A DNA stretch of 64,000 nt. It comes from Falciphora oryzae (lineage: Eukaryota; Ascomycota; Sordariomycetes; Magnaporthales; Magnaporthaceae). A program made the position numbers and the translations under genes. The stretch is taken from NCBI GenBank assembly GCA_000733355.1, contig JNVV01000006.1, positions 478,556 to 542,555 of the forward strand. Reading direction: 5' to 3'. A model generated the notes under the pieces. It was not told where the DNA came from. It made no database searches and worked only from the letters and a program-made list of their open reading frames with translations. Below are positions 31,028 to 42,309 of the stretch, piece after piece (positions within the stretch are counted from its first letter, which is position 1; the number at the start of each line of letters is the position of its first letter).

Positions 31028-34000
31028 CTTGAGTGTAACGGTGTTGTTGTTGCGCTAAAAACGAGCGTTGAACACAGACACGTCCGAACTTTGCGGGGAC
31101 GGCTTCACTAACGAATATCTGTCTCTACAAGACCCGGAAACGGGGAGAGACTAAGAGATCGATGGTGGGAAGGGGGAGTTAAGGGAGAGCGAGCGACGGG
31201 TGGTGAGGAGACCAAACTTCTGAAGCTGGTCTAGAGGGAGATGTTCAGTCCCCTTTTGTACTCCCTCATCCTCCTCCCCCCGCGACCTAAGACCGGGCAC
31301 ATGGCTCATGAGCGTCCATCAAGGAGGTCAGATCTCAGGAGATCATTGCCGGTGGAGAACGGAGCAAAAGACGCCCTGGCCTGCCTAACGGGTGCGCAGG
31401 GGGGTGTGGCGATACCTGCCTACATGGGGATGGTGTCAAGCGGGCTGGGGTGGGAAAGGCTGTCGCTGCCGGAGGACGTGGTGGGAGCCCCGTATCATCT
31501 CTTCCATCGTGCTCGATCCAATACCGCCCTAGGGATAGTGTGGGCTTCCCGCTGCCCGTTCGGGCGGTGTGCCCTAGGATATCCCGTAGCGAGGCCAGCC
31601 AGACCTGGTCAGCTCCCGGCATGCGGGTGGCATTTTCTCCTTCCTCCAGATGGATCCTCCCCCATCCTGCCCCTCGTGCCTTGTTTCTTCATTTTACTTT
31701 CTGTTTCTTCTCCTTCTATTCTTCCTTCTTTTCTCCACTCTGTGTGATTCATCGGGCACCGACTGACTGATCGACCGACGGCGCTGGGGGGGCCATGGGA
31801 CAAGATTCTAGACAGGCGGTGGTTGCCTGCAAGATACTGGGCATCTCTCCAGCCGCACCAGTCCCAGTCCTTTTGCCGTTGTGGCACTGCAGGCACGTTC
31901 GCGGGGCTCGGCGAGCTGAGGATACCCCGGCGAGCCGCGACTGGGCAGGTGAATATGTTGGCAGCAGCTGTGGTGCAGAAGTGTGTGCAGTGCTTCCTGC
32001 TGTGAGGAGTGAGCTGTCCCATGCAGGCAGCATGCGCCAGGCCGTACCCCACGGCGCCGGGCATCAGCATAAGGCAGAAGTACTGAAGCATGCGGCCAAC
32101 CAGCAGCAACCAGCAGCAGGTGTCAGCGCCAAATACGAGGTTTTGTGCCTACGGGACAGCCAGCAGTAGGGCTTGGCAAAGGCCAAGACCTGAGAGGCCC
32201 GTAATGGTGGCGCCGAGACGCAACAAAGACCCGCAAGAGGAAGCCTTGGCGGGCTGAAAGGGTATAACCAGCTCAGGCCTGCAGGGAGCGTGCTCCTGTG
32301 TGGTGTGGAAGGATCAGGACGTTTAGGGGGGCAAGGGGAGCCGTCTCATGGGCATCACGCTTCCCTTTTCTCGTGCGGTGGGCTCCAGCCTAAGCGGCCT
32401 GGCAACCTGGGCTCCGTGGCTCCCGAGCATGGCCCCCTCCTTGCAGCGTGCGGGTTCCACATTAAGCTTGTTCTGCGGCCGGGAAATGCGCTGCTCAGCT
32501 GCTGTGGCTGATGCAGTGTCGCGCGAATCGGACCGCTGGGTTGGCCGAGATCAAAGACATGGGGGGTTGCGAGAAGGAGCAGCACTGCAGAAAGCCGGGG
32601 CACGCGCCGATTTTGTGTTTGGCACATCATTGATGTCGGTTTTCAGCCCGCACCCTAGCCTCCATTCGGGTCAGCCTCTAAGCCACCGTGACCCACACCC
32701 CGGTCGTGACCGTTGTTTGGTTCGCTGTTGGGCCGAGGATTGCGCGAGCGCAGAATGTCGATGATGATGCGGTCGATGCGGGCGTTAGTTTTCGGCGGGC
32801 AGTTGCATCAGCCTTTTCCCAAAAAAGAAAATGTGTCTTCTACTCCGCTTTTGCTTGGATCATGGCGCCAGACGCTACCGGATTTTGCTGCGCATTGGAT
32901 GTTCGCGCGAATCGACAGGAGCCCACCTGAAGCCCCAGCTCTGACAGTCGCAGTGCACTGAGCACCAACTCCGGGGGCACCTGAGGGGTACCCAAACAGG
33001 AGCCCACATCGCTGAAGGACCTTAAAGGGTGGTGGCACTCGCTCACACAATGACCCAAAACGGCGACTTGTTTACAGAACTGGATCACCAACTGACTCAA
33101 CTGCAAAGGAGAAATTCTTGGCCTTTGGCCACAACACTGCCGTCCGCTCTAATAGAGTTTAATTACAGGTCGGGAGGGTATAACCGCGGCGCTCGCATCG
33201 GCGCCCCTTCACGTCTGATCTCTTGCTATAGCCGCGGCGGAGCGTGCATTGGGGCCGCCGCGATGGCGATGATTTGACAGCACAAAACGGCCTCGGCTGC
33301 CGACCGCCAAGACAGAAAAACCCACTGACCTCATTTGGCCCTGGACCGCCAAGATAGAGCTGCAGATACGCAGTCTTTATGCCGCCAGGTACGAGCGCAG
33401 CGCTGCCAAGACTGACCCATTTCCTTTCTTTTCCTTCGGACTGTCCGCGCGAGGATTGCCATGAGGCCACTATTCAACGAACCACCAAATCTCGTCTATG
33501 TCGATTCTTCCGTGTCAATCAGGGGAGGGATGGAAAAACACAAAGGAGGAACGGGGAAACAAGAAAAAGAAAAGAAAAAAAAAATGCGAAGAGGGGAGGA
33601 ACAAAACCAAGCAAGACCGAGCAGAACAACAAAGAATGAGCAATGCAATCATGAAATTACGCCGAACACAGCCAGCAAGCAGCCCAGGCATCCACCGGTA
33701 ATTGACTCCTTTCGGGGCCAGTACCCGCCGCACGAGACCGGTATTCGTGACGACACGTCGCAGGCGGGGCTCTCGTCAGATTTCCGTGGATATGGTACCG
33801 GTACCGGTATTTGATGTGACGAGATTGGGGAGGAAGGAGGGATGGAAGGCTGACTGACTGCCAGCCAGCGAGGCCGGCATTACCCTCGTCCACACCACAC
33901 CGAAACTCCCGCTCTCGCCCACCAAGCCCTCCCTCGTCCTGCCCACATGCACGCAGCATGCGGCCGGCTCCCATAATACGACGATGTGACATCACATCAG

Positions 34001-34056
34001 CCTTCTCTGCCTAGTTTCCAGCCTCGGTTAAGCAGCTCACCGCCCTTGCCTTCTCC
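31028..34056. other. Three-kilobase gene-free stretch
   Basis: I found no ORF with a recognisable domain and no exon chain with consistent splice sites and coding bias. The part near 31030-31260 is the likely promoter and leader of the chitin deacetylase. Purine-rich tracts occur at 33530-33610, and a GGTACCGGTACCGGTAT tandem repeat near 33795. A noncoding RNA or a fast-evolving small gene cannot be ruled out. Confidence 0.4.
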
Positions 34057-35433
34057 CTATGGTGCTGTTGGTGTTGGCGTTGTTGGCGCTGCTGCAGGTT
34101 TCTGCGCAATGATGCGATAGCTCGTCGTTGCCAGGCGCCGCTTGTCCATCTCGACAAAGGCCTGCCCGTCGAGGCAGAGCCGGTTTATCAGCTTCTTGAG
34201 GTGCGGCGGCAGCACCCTAGCCCGGACGAGGCCCAGCACCAGCATGCGCAGCGACCTGAAGTACACGTCGACCTTGTCGATCAGCGGCGCCTGCAGGCCG
34301 TCGAGGCTCGCGTTGTCGGACCGCACCACCTCGAACCCGGCGCCACGCAGCGCCGCCTCCAGGCTGCCCGGCGTCGGCGTGCCCACGGCCCCGATCAGCG
34401 GCTTGACGCGCCGCATCAGCTCGGCGTGCTCCGGGTCCGCCGGGTCGTAGGCCGGCAGGCTGACCCAGTCGAGGATCGACAGGCGCGCCCCTGGCCGCAG
34501 CACGCGGTGCAGCTCAGCGAACAGGCGCCCGTGGTCGCGACACAAGCTAAGCGCCTGGATCTGGTAAAAGGCATCCATGGAATTATCAGCGAAAGGCAGG
34601 GGCAAGTCGTTGAAGTCGCGCTCGACAAAGTCGTTGGGCAGGCCCAGCTCCGCTACGTTGAAGGCCCGCGCCTGCGCGAGCTGGTCCGGGTCGATGTTGA
34701 GCCCCGTCACACGCACCCCCGGCACCAGGGTCGCCATGTGGGCGGCGACGCGCCCGCGCCCGCAGCCGAGGTCGAGCACGCGGTCGCCCGATTTGAGGCC
34801 CAGGTCCCTCGCGATGGACTCCTCGTACGCGAGCTGGTTCCCCCGCACCGACAACGCCGGGTCCATAAGGGGCGGTATGTACATCTTCTCGACGTCACCC
34901 AGGGCACACAAGTGGTTGAGCACGCCGTAGTAGGCTCGCAGGCAGTCGCCGACGCGGCGCTGGAAGTCCGGGCCCAGGGCGCGGCGCATCGCGTCTTCGT
35001 CGGACCAGTCGAGGCCGTATATGACGTACGAGTCCATGAAGGCGTCCACATGAGCCTCGCCCAGCTTGTACAGCTCGCGCACCGCCCGCCAGAAGGTCTT
35101 GGCCCGGCTCGTCGATGCCGACGTATCTCCTCGGCCCGCTGCCGGCACTCGAGCATCCTGGCTTGCGCGCTTCGGCTTGGGCGTGCCGCCGTCCGAGCCA
35201 GAGGTCGGCACAGCTTCGGCGCATTTTGTGGCGACGGCGGCGGTGGTGGCGGGCTTACGCAGGCGGAACAAGCTCCTGCGCTTCCGTTGCTTCACGCCGC
35301 CTCGCTTCTCGCCGAAGTCTAGTGCTTCGTTGGATGTGCCTGAAGAGGTGCTGTCGCGCGCGACCGGGCCCCGGACCGCAACCGGCCCCGCCGGAGCGGT
35401 CGGCAGTGCTGGCGACGCTATTACCGCAGCCAT
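34057..35433 (-). CDS. SAM-dependent methyltransferase, ERG6/sterol C-methyltransferase type (458 aa)
   Basis: Single exon. The frame is open further upstream but has no ATG there, so the start is the ATG at 35433 (MAAVIASPALPTAPAG). After about 110 disordered, basic and Ser-rich residues comes a region (FWRAVRELYKLGEAHVDAFM) and then the class I methyltransferase core: RVLDLGCGRGRVAAHM (motif I), VTGLNIDPDQLAQAR, ERDFNDLPLPFADNSMDAFY (motif II) and ELHRVLRPGARLSILDWVSLP. YEESIARDLGLKSGDRVLD is the arrangement in Erg6-like and related small-molecule methyltransferases. It is too diverged to call the ergosterol-pathway Erg6, and the N-terminal extension is unusual. The substrate could be a sterol, lipid or secondary metabolite. 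Confidence 0.8.
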   Translation of the reverse strand: MAAVIASPALPTAPAGPVAVRGPVARDSTSSGTSNEALDFGEKRGGVKQRKRRSLFRLRKPATTAAVATKCAEAVPTSGSDGGTPKPKRASQDARVPAAGRGDTSASTSRAKTFWRAVRELYKLGEAHVDAFMDSYVIYGLDWSDEDAMRRALGPDFQRRVGDCLRAYYGVLNHLCALGDVEKMYIPPLMDPALSVRGNQLAYEESIARDLGLKSGDRVLDLGCGRGRVAAHMATLVPGVRVTGLNIDPDQLAQARAFNVAELGLPNDFVERDFNDLPLPFADNSMDAFYQIQALSLCRDHGRLFAELHRVLRPGARLSILDWVSLPAYDPADPEHAELMRRVKPLIGAVGTPTPGSLEAALRGAGFEVVRSDNASLDGLQAPLIDKVDVYFRSLRMLVLGLVRARVLPPHLKKLINRLCLDGQAFVEMDKRRLATTSYRIIAQKPAAAPTTPTPTAP

Positions 35434-36759
35434 TGGATTGCGACTCGACGAGGTAGTGTCTTGTCTTTTGCTTCGCGACTCTCCTTGGCTCGCCAAGTAT
35501 GAGATGTGTGATGTCAAGCCAATGTATGGGATCAAAAGCGACCCTGCCAAGATGTCGCGATCTAGGCGGAACAAATATGCGGTAAGTAGGTGTGAGGGCT
35601 ATGGCAGGTTTTTGTTTACGGGCCCTGACCGACGTTCCGGACTTTCCGATCTTTTCTTCTCTTTTCCCGTCTTCTCTCGGATATGAGCTTGTACTAGCTT
35701 CGGAAACAAACCGGCCCAACTTGTGCGGGCTGGATGCGACAGCGTTGGCAAGCACCTGGGCTCGGGTGATTCGTCGTGCACGCTTGCCTGCTGGGTTGTC
35801 ACGCCGCCCTGCACTCCGTTTTCGCTCTTTTCACTTGATGACGGAGCAACTGGGATACACGGACCGCAGCGAACGTTGACAAACAAAGCATTCAAGCAGA
35901 GCACCGTAGCATTCATCATCCGAGTGCGATCTAGGAGGTTACATTCCCTTCCTGATCCGGCTGTTACCAGGTTATGCTGACCGATGGCCGGCATCGAACT
36001 TCCAGGTTCATGGTCAGGCACGGCCGCATGATGATGACAGAAGGACTCCAGTGGCGCGTGCTGGCCACTTGTTACAGTGGGGAGAAGACGGAAAGGAAAA
36101 ACAAAAGAACAAGGAAAAGATGGGCTTGCCCGATGCTCCCGGCAGAGAAGCTGTTTGGCTGCCAGCCCTAACTGCGAGTACTTTTGACTGGGCCGTTTTT
36201 TCCCGACTAAAGAATCCGAGCAGGGAGCAATACAATGAAGCCCTCCAGCAGCATCCAATGCGTTCATCCCTCATACGAAGCCAATGCTAGTTCTTTTGTC
36301 TCATGCCACCATAACATCCTGGCAGGCTGTGAGCACACCATCACAACAAGTCCAATTGCTCAAAGTCGGGGAACCCCGGCCCTGGAGCCGGCCGGAGCTT
36401 CGGTTTTCAGGGTCTCCGACGGGCTAGAGGCGGGGATTGATGGTGGACGGGAGGCGATCATGACCAGGGGACGAGGTCATGACACCACTCGCGCCAGCCA
36501 AACATCGGCCGATCCGATTATGACTCTTTTTCTTGTTTGGGCGGGTTATTAATCAGCATCTGCATCGTGCAGTTTTCCATGCGTGATGGATAGGTGATGC
36601 ATCCATAGTGCGGAGGCGTCGGCTTCCTACATCGGGCGGCCAACCTATTATCCATTGTCGAATTGACTCCGCATCTTACAGCAGTTCCCCCACGCGGGAC
36701 ACTGCAGATTTCATCCATGCAGGCAGCCGACCAAAAGACCGATATGAGATTGGGTTGAC
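35434..36759. other. Intergenic between methyltransferase and amidohydrolase
   Basis: About 1.3 kb. A 222-codon minus-strand frame at 35599-36267 has no ATG-led conserved region, no family resemblance and flat composition, so I do not call it a gene. Confidence 0.4.
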
Positions 36760-38440
36760 TCAATCTCCACGCTCCCGCGCAGCCCGCAGCCGGTCGAAGC
36801 GCAGCACGCTCTGCAGCAGCACCGCCGCCCCGAGCGCGCAGTCCTCGTCCGTCGCGAACTCCTCCGGGTTGTGGCTTACCCCATTACGGCACGGTATAAA
36901 GATCATGCTGGCCGGGCACCGCCGGCTCGCGTAGACCGTGTCGTGGCCCGCGCCGCTCGTCATGTCGCGCACTAGCTGCTGCTGCTGCCCCAGCACCGAC
37001 CGCGCCGCCCGCCGCACCGCCTCGATGCAGTCCGCGTCGAACGCCGTCGCGGGGGACACGCTGTCGGTCCGCCACGACACGGTCGGCGCGGCCGACCCCG
37101 CCAGGCCGGGCGTCGAGCCCGCCAGCGCGGACGGGTTGGTCGCGGGCGCCACGCCGGCGGCGAGTGAGGCGAAGTCGGCCTTGAGGGCCGCCTCGAGCGC
37201 GTCTAGCGTCGCGTCGCGGGCGGCCCGGATGTCGAGGCTGAAGCGCACGTGGCCCGGGATCGTGTTGACCGAGCCCGGCTCCAGCGTCAGGATCCCCGTC
37301 GACGCGACGGCATCGTGCGACGTGGCCAGCACGTGCGAGTGGCTGATGCAGCGCGCCGCCAGCAGGAGGGCGTCGGCCCGGTTCGAGAGCGGCGTCGTGC
37401 CGGTGTGTGCGTCTGTTTGGTCGGTGTGTGTATGGTTAAGGCATCAATGTGTCTATTCAAAAAAAAAAAAAAAAAAAAAAACAAGGACCTGCCATCTGGG
37501 GATTCTCTTGGCAAGACGCACCTCTCCCCTGCACCTCAACCGTGAACCACCTGTAGGCCTGCACCCCCTGCACCACCCCGATCTTCTGCCTGTTGGCCTC
37601 CAGGATCGGCCCTTGCTCGATGTGCAGCTCAAAGTGCGCGCCCATGGGGACAGACTCGTAGCTGGCCGGCGTGGACCCCAAGTACCCGATGCGCTCGAGC
37701 TCCGACCTCATGGTGCCGGACCCGCCGCCGACTTCTCGTAGGCCGTGCGCGTGCTCCAGCCCGATCTCGCCGGCCCAGACCCCCGACGCGACCATGCTGA
37801 CGGGGAACCTCGCGCCTTCTTCGTTGGTCCAGTTGACGACCCCGACCGGGTGTTCGGTCTCGATGCCGTGCTCGCTCAGGACACGCAGCATCTCCACGCC
37901 GGCTAGTATGCCCAGTATGCCGTCGTACCGGCCCCCGCTCGGCTGCGTGTCGAGATGCGACCCAGCAAAGGTGGGCGGTAGCGACGACTGACCACGGCAG
38001 CGACCCGGCCTCACGGCAAACGTGTTGCCCATGGCGTCGACCGTCAGCGTGCAGCCCAGGCCCGCCGTCGTCTCGGCGAACCAATCCCGCGCCTGCTTGT
38101 CCGAGTCTGACAGCGCCAGCCGGGACATGCCCGTCTCGTTTGGGCCACTGGGTCGGTTTTATTTCAGCTGGTCGGTTCCATTACAAGCAAAACCGCCCAT
38201 ACAAAACCTGACTTGCCTTCCCCATCGTTTGCCCGTTCCCAACGCACACGTTGCATGGAGCGTCTTCATCAGCCGGTCTTGGTTGATCTTGAGCGCGCCG
38301 AGCTCTTCCTCGGTCATGTCGACAGTCCGGGCCCCTTGCAGCCATTGTGAGGCGTGGAACCGACGTGTGCACGGAAGGAAGCTGGAGAACGGTGTCCTGC
38401 GCGGGACGGACCGTGCCCTAGCGATGGCTAGAGGTAACAT
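36760..38440 (-). CDS. M20-family amidohydrolase (N-carbamoyl-amino-acid hydrolase / beta-ureidopropionase type), 500 aa
   Basis: Three exons: 38440..38217, 38147..37522, 37412..36760 (phases 2, 1). The N-terminus (LPLAIARARSVPRRTPF...CTRRFHASQ) looks like a mitochondrial targeting signal. Then come RWGSGPNETGMSRLALSD, TFAGSHLDTQPSGGRYDG (His139 and Asp150, zinc ligands), NWTNEEGARFP (Glu pair near 184), ELHIEQGP (His250), AHTGTTPLSNRADA and MTSGAGHDTVYAS (C-terminal His), the full HyuC/allantoate-amidohydrolase pattern. Such enzymes cleave N-carbamoyl-amino acids or ureidoglycolate-type compounds in pyrimidine or purine breakdown; the exact substrate is not clear. Intron 1 has a GC donor (GGGGAAG then GCAAGT). 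Intron 2 contains a 23-A tract and a GT-rich repeat. Confidence 0.88.
37459..37481 (+). repeat. Poly-A tract inside an intron
   Basis: 23 consecutive A inside intron 2 of the amidohydrolase (poly-U in the pre-mRNA, upstream of the acceptor). Next to it, a GTGTGT-rich run at 37401-37432 spans the exon 3 boundary. Confidence 0.9.
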
Positions 38441-38998
38441 GGCTGTGTTGGGTATAACGAAGGCACAGTTCTTTAGAATATTCCTGGACAAGACAAAGTC
38501 GTTTTTGAGGAGGACTTAAGTAAACGAACATCACTGAGGGCTTCAGGTTTTTGAGATGCTGATGCCCAACGGGAGCCAAACCTAGAGTGAGTGCGGGGAA
38601 GGATCCGGAAGCATCTATCGGCTCGTGCATGGGATGGGATGCCAAGGTGCGGAGATCACAAACGTCAACACCTACTGTAAATTCTTATGCTGGTTCCGGA
38701 CAAAAAGAATAGCCTCTTCAACCCTCAAACTCAGGTAGGTAGACCTTTGCCGGGAGCGCGCATATTATCCAAGCTGGATGCACAATGCGCCGAGTTCTGC
38801 TGAGTTCGGATGATAGTTCTGAGCTCAATGAGGTTTTCTATGCTGGGTGGTGTATTTGAAGAAATATGCTATCTTTTATACATAAAATCGATTTTGTACG
38901 GACACCTCCAACACCTCGTTTCTCACAAAACCGCCACTCTTCAATACGCCGATGCAATTTCCCGCGCCTGGAAACGGACACGAAGGCACACTGCTAGC
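38441..38998. other. Intergenic between amidohydrolase and FAT1
   Basis: About 560 bp, AT-rich around 38850-38890. No coding signal; it should hold the amidohydrolase promoter and the FAT1 3' end. Confidence 0.4.
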
Positions 38999-41150
38999 TC
39001 AGAGCTTTGCCTTCCCAGAGTTTAGTGAGTTCCAGTCCCCCCGAGTAAAAGGCACGTAGGTCTTTCCCTTGCCCAGGCCCTCGATCCACCAGATCTCGTC
39101 TCCGGCCTTGACCTTGTCCGGGTCGACGCCCTCCTGCTTGAGCGGCATCTTGTTCTGCTTGTTGTTGTGCGACGCCGAGATGACGGCGATGTGCCGCAGG
39201 AAGATGGGCACCGCGTACTTGGGGAGGTGCTGCCGCGCGTGCGCCAGGAGGCCCGCGTAGTCGAATGACGCCCGCTTCTCCGGCTCCACGTATATCGCCG
39301 CCGCCCCGGCCCGGCCGTCGTGCCCGGGGAGCTGCACGCCGTACACGTTGGCCTCGACGATGCCGGGGAACTTGCCTAGCACTTCGCCGACCTCGGCCGT
39401 AGACACGTTCTCGCCCTTCCAGCGGAAAGTGTCGCCAAGGCTGGAAGGCACACAAGTCGTTCACTCGTGAGCAAAACTAGAACGGCCCACTCAAGGGAAG
39501 AAAAGAATAAGGTGGGAGAAAACAAAACTTACCGGTCCATAAAGTACCACCTTCCATCCGGGTCACGCCGCAGCGCATCGCCTGTGCGGAAAAAGCAGTC
39601 TCCCTTGGCAAACACGTCCCGGACGTACTTCTTCTCGGTCGCCTCGGGGTTGTTAAAGTAGCCGCCAAACGGCCTCTCCCCCGGGATCCGGATGAGGATC
39701 TCGCCACCCTCCTCATAAGGCACGCGGTACGCGAACCCGGTCTTGGGGTGCCTCGCGATCTCGCCCGTCTCGGTGTCGATGGCGACGGGCACGTAGGCGT
39801 TGTGGTGCCTCCAGCGGTTGATCAGGCCGTGGTGGCCAACCGAGTGGGCGAGGAAGTCGCCCCGGCAGGGGTTGTCGAGCGGGAACATGCCCTCGGTGCT
39901 GTTGAAGAACTCAAAGATGCGCTCGATGCCGAACCGGTCGCGGAACCGCTTCCACACGTCGGGCCGCAGGCCATTGCCGTAGATGGTGTGCACGCTGTGC
40001 TCCTTGTCGCGCGGCGACTCGGGCGCGGCCAGCAGGTAGCGCAGCGTCTCGCCGACGTAGACAAAGTAGGTGGCGCGGGACTCGCGCACCTCGTCCCAGA
40101 AGCGAGAGACGCTGAACTTGGGCGCCACGCACACCGTCGTGCCGTTCATGATCTGCGTCATCATGCTGATGCCGCCCGTGCCGTGGTAGTAGGGCATGCA
40201 GTCGTAGTAGCGCTCGCCCGGCCGGTCGACGTGGTTCATGCCCGCCATGGACCCGACCCCGTTCTGGAACGCGGCCACCATGGGGAACACGCAGGCCTTG
40301 GGCATGCCCGTCGTGCCGCTCGTGTAGAACAGCCCAAAGGCCCAGTTGGGCTTGGCGCCGGCGCGGTGCTCGTCGCCGGGCCTGATTGGCTCCGAGGCGA
40401 AGATCTCGGCGCGCACGTCGTCCAGCTTCACAACGCGCATCCCCATGGCGTCCAGCTCGGGTTGGATGTCGGTAATGTTCTTCTCGGTGGCGGGCGCCAC
40501 ATCCAGCAGCATCAGCTTGGCGGTGCTGAGCTTGAGGCAGTGCACCAACGGCTTGGACGCTAGATTGTGGTTGATCATGGCCGGCGCGGCACCGATGGAG
40601 ATGAGGGCGGCCCAGACCATAACGAACTCGGGCGAGTTGCCCATGAAGATCGCGACCAGGTCCTGCTGCTTGACGCCCTGCGCCAGGAACCACTGGGCGA
40701 ACTGGCTGACACGGTCGTAGAATGCCTTCCACGTGTAGCAGCCCGCCCGGGACCAGATAGCCTCGTCATCGGGCTTCTGCCTGACGACCTCCTCGATCAG
40801 GTAGTAGGGTGAAAGTCGATCCGCCTTGACTGGTGAGCACACAGTCGGGAAGCGGATATGAGAGTTTGTTAACTGGCTGTTGAAGACGGATCCTTGCATC
40901 CACACCTGCATAAAGGTATATATCCTCAGGGCAAGCACTTACGGGCCTGCTCGAGGTATTTGACCTGCCTCCGACGGCCAAGGATGACACTGAGGTCTTT
41001 GCAGATGTGAAACTTGGCATCCAGATAGGCGAGGCCGGCCGTGGTCGCGGCGGCGCCCGCGACAGCAGCAGCATCTGGGGCGAAGTGCACGGGTCAGCCA
41101 ACACATTGGTGCGAATTGGGGGGTTGGGAGGAATACATACTGAGAGCCAT
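38999..41150 (-). CDS. FAT1: Very-long-chain acyl-CoA synthetase / fatty acid transport protein (626 aa)
   Basis: Four exons: 41150..41141 (10 nt), 41074..40943, 40829..39533, 39440..38999 (phases 1, 1, 2). The N-terminus has a membrane segment (AAAVAGAAATTAGLAYLDAKF). The AMP-binding core holds LFYTSGTTGMPKACVFPM (P-loop, YTSGTTG at 216-222), YYDCMPYYHGTGGISM, the FATP/VLACS signature TIYGNGLRPDVWKRFRDRFG, EFFNSTEGMF and FRTGDALRRDPDGRWYFMDR with LGDTFRWKGENVST. The C-terminus ends in a basic SGKAKL, which could act as a weak PTS1-like signal. Length is normal. Fat1 activates very-long-chain fatty acids with CoA and couples this to import at membranes or peroxisomes. The first coding exon gives only Met-Ala-Leu and part of Asn. 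Confidence 0.92.
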
Positions 41151-42309
41151 CGTGTTGCCTATGTCGGCGCTGGCGTACCCGTGACGGCGTGGGTGTGGGC
41201 AACCCGCTCAACAAAGAACGTGGCTTGTTTTGTTCTGCAAGGTGCAGACACAACGCCTGGTGGAGTTGAGGCTTGCTTTTCTGCTCTACAATTGGTGCCG
41301 AAGACCAGATCGACAGGATTACAATGCGTAAACAATAGAACACGAGAGAAGTGAAAATGCTCTGGCAATACAGCTATCAAGGCAAGCAAGCAGACAGGCA
41401 GCAGAGGGAGACCTGAGAGGTATCTCGGTTAGTATCAAAGGCGCGTCGTCTGAAATCTATAAAGAGCCTCCTCTCCTCCTCCGGCTCAAGAGGTTGGCGA
41501 GGCCAAGGGGACGCGACATTCGCGGCAAGTGGGGGCCTGACTTACCCGAGTTGCCGGCCCCTTGGTCCCCTGGAGTCGGGTAAAAGTGTCGGCATGTCGG
41601 GGCTGGCTGGGGCATCGCAATCTGGGGGTAGTTCCCCAATGGGCATTGAATTGGCGAATCTAGCTGGGCATTCAATCTCCCGTAAACTACCTGGGTCCAG
41701 CCGGCGGTGCAGCGGGCTTCCGGCACAAGAAGTCGCCGATGTGACCGAGTTCTTGAATGCCAGAGACTTAAACCTTGAACCTCAAGTATAGGTAGATGCG
41801 AAGGTCAGCTGTCTGTTGCTGGCATCAACATTACTGCAGCACACCGCAAGTGTCGGTTAGCGTCCTTAGGTGCCGATTCCCATTGTAATCTGTCGCAGCG
41901 GGTCGACAATTGGTCTGGGGTGCATGCATTTGCTGCTGCTAGCCATAAAATATGCAAGCCTGCCGCGGCTTCAATGTCCAAGTCTCGGCCAGATGTGGCG
42001 AGCCAACCAGCTTGTGGCTGCGTGGCTCAAACCTTGTCGGCTCCAACCATCCGACTTTGCCAGTGCCCGCTTAGGTAACCAACAAGCCACCTGAGGCACA
42101 CCAATTTCTGCTGCGCCACTCAGGGTCGCAACCCTAAGGCTGGGGAAAGGGCAGGGGTCAGTGGTGTATCTCGACTTTGACCCCTCAAATTGAGAGAAGA
42201 AAAAAAAGGTGAGGTGCTTTTGACTTGCACGCCACGACAACATCCGCCGCCAACGTCAAGCCAACGACAATTCCTCCATCTCTCCTTTAACCCCGAAACC
42301 ACCGCAAAC
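41151..42309. other. Divergent intergenic region, FAT1 / RPS19
   Basis: About 1.2 kb between divergent starts. The right part (42170-42300) is CT- and A-rich as expected before a ribosomal-protein gene. No other gene seen. Confidence 0.45.

Noticed and set aside
31028..34056. CRISPR arrays, rRNA or tRNA genes in the large gene-free stretch
   Set aside because: No spaced direct repeats, no rRNA sequence and no cloverleaf pattern seen; CRISPR is not expected in a fungal chromosome.
34201..35322. 373-codon plus-strand frame
   Set aside because: Antisense to the methyltransferase; low-complexity Arg/Gln/His composition.
35434..35574. Upstream extension of the methyltransferase frame with a hydrophobic stretch
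   Set aside because: It has no ATG and no splice acceptor to bring one in, so the hydrophobic segment is probably untranslated.
35599..36267. 222-codon minus-strand frame
   Set aside because: No conserved region, no credible start context, flat codon use.
39748..40563. 271-codon plus-strand frame
   Set aside because: Antisense shadow of the FAT1 AMP-binding exon.
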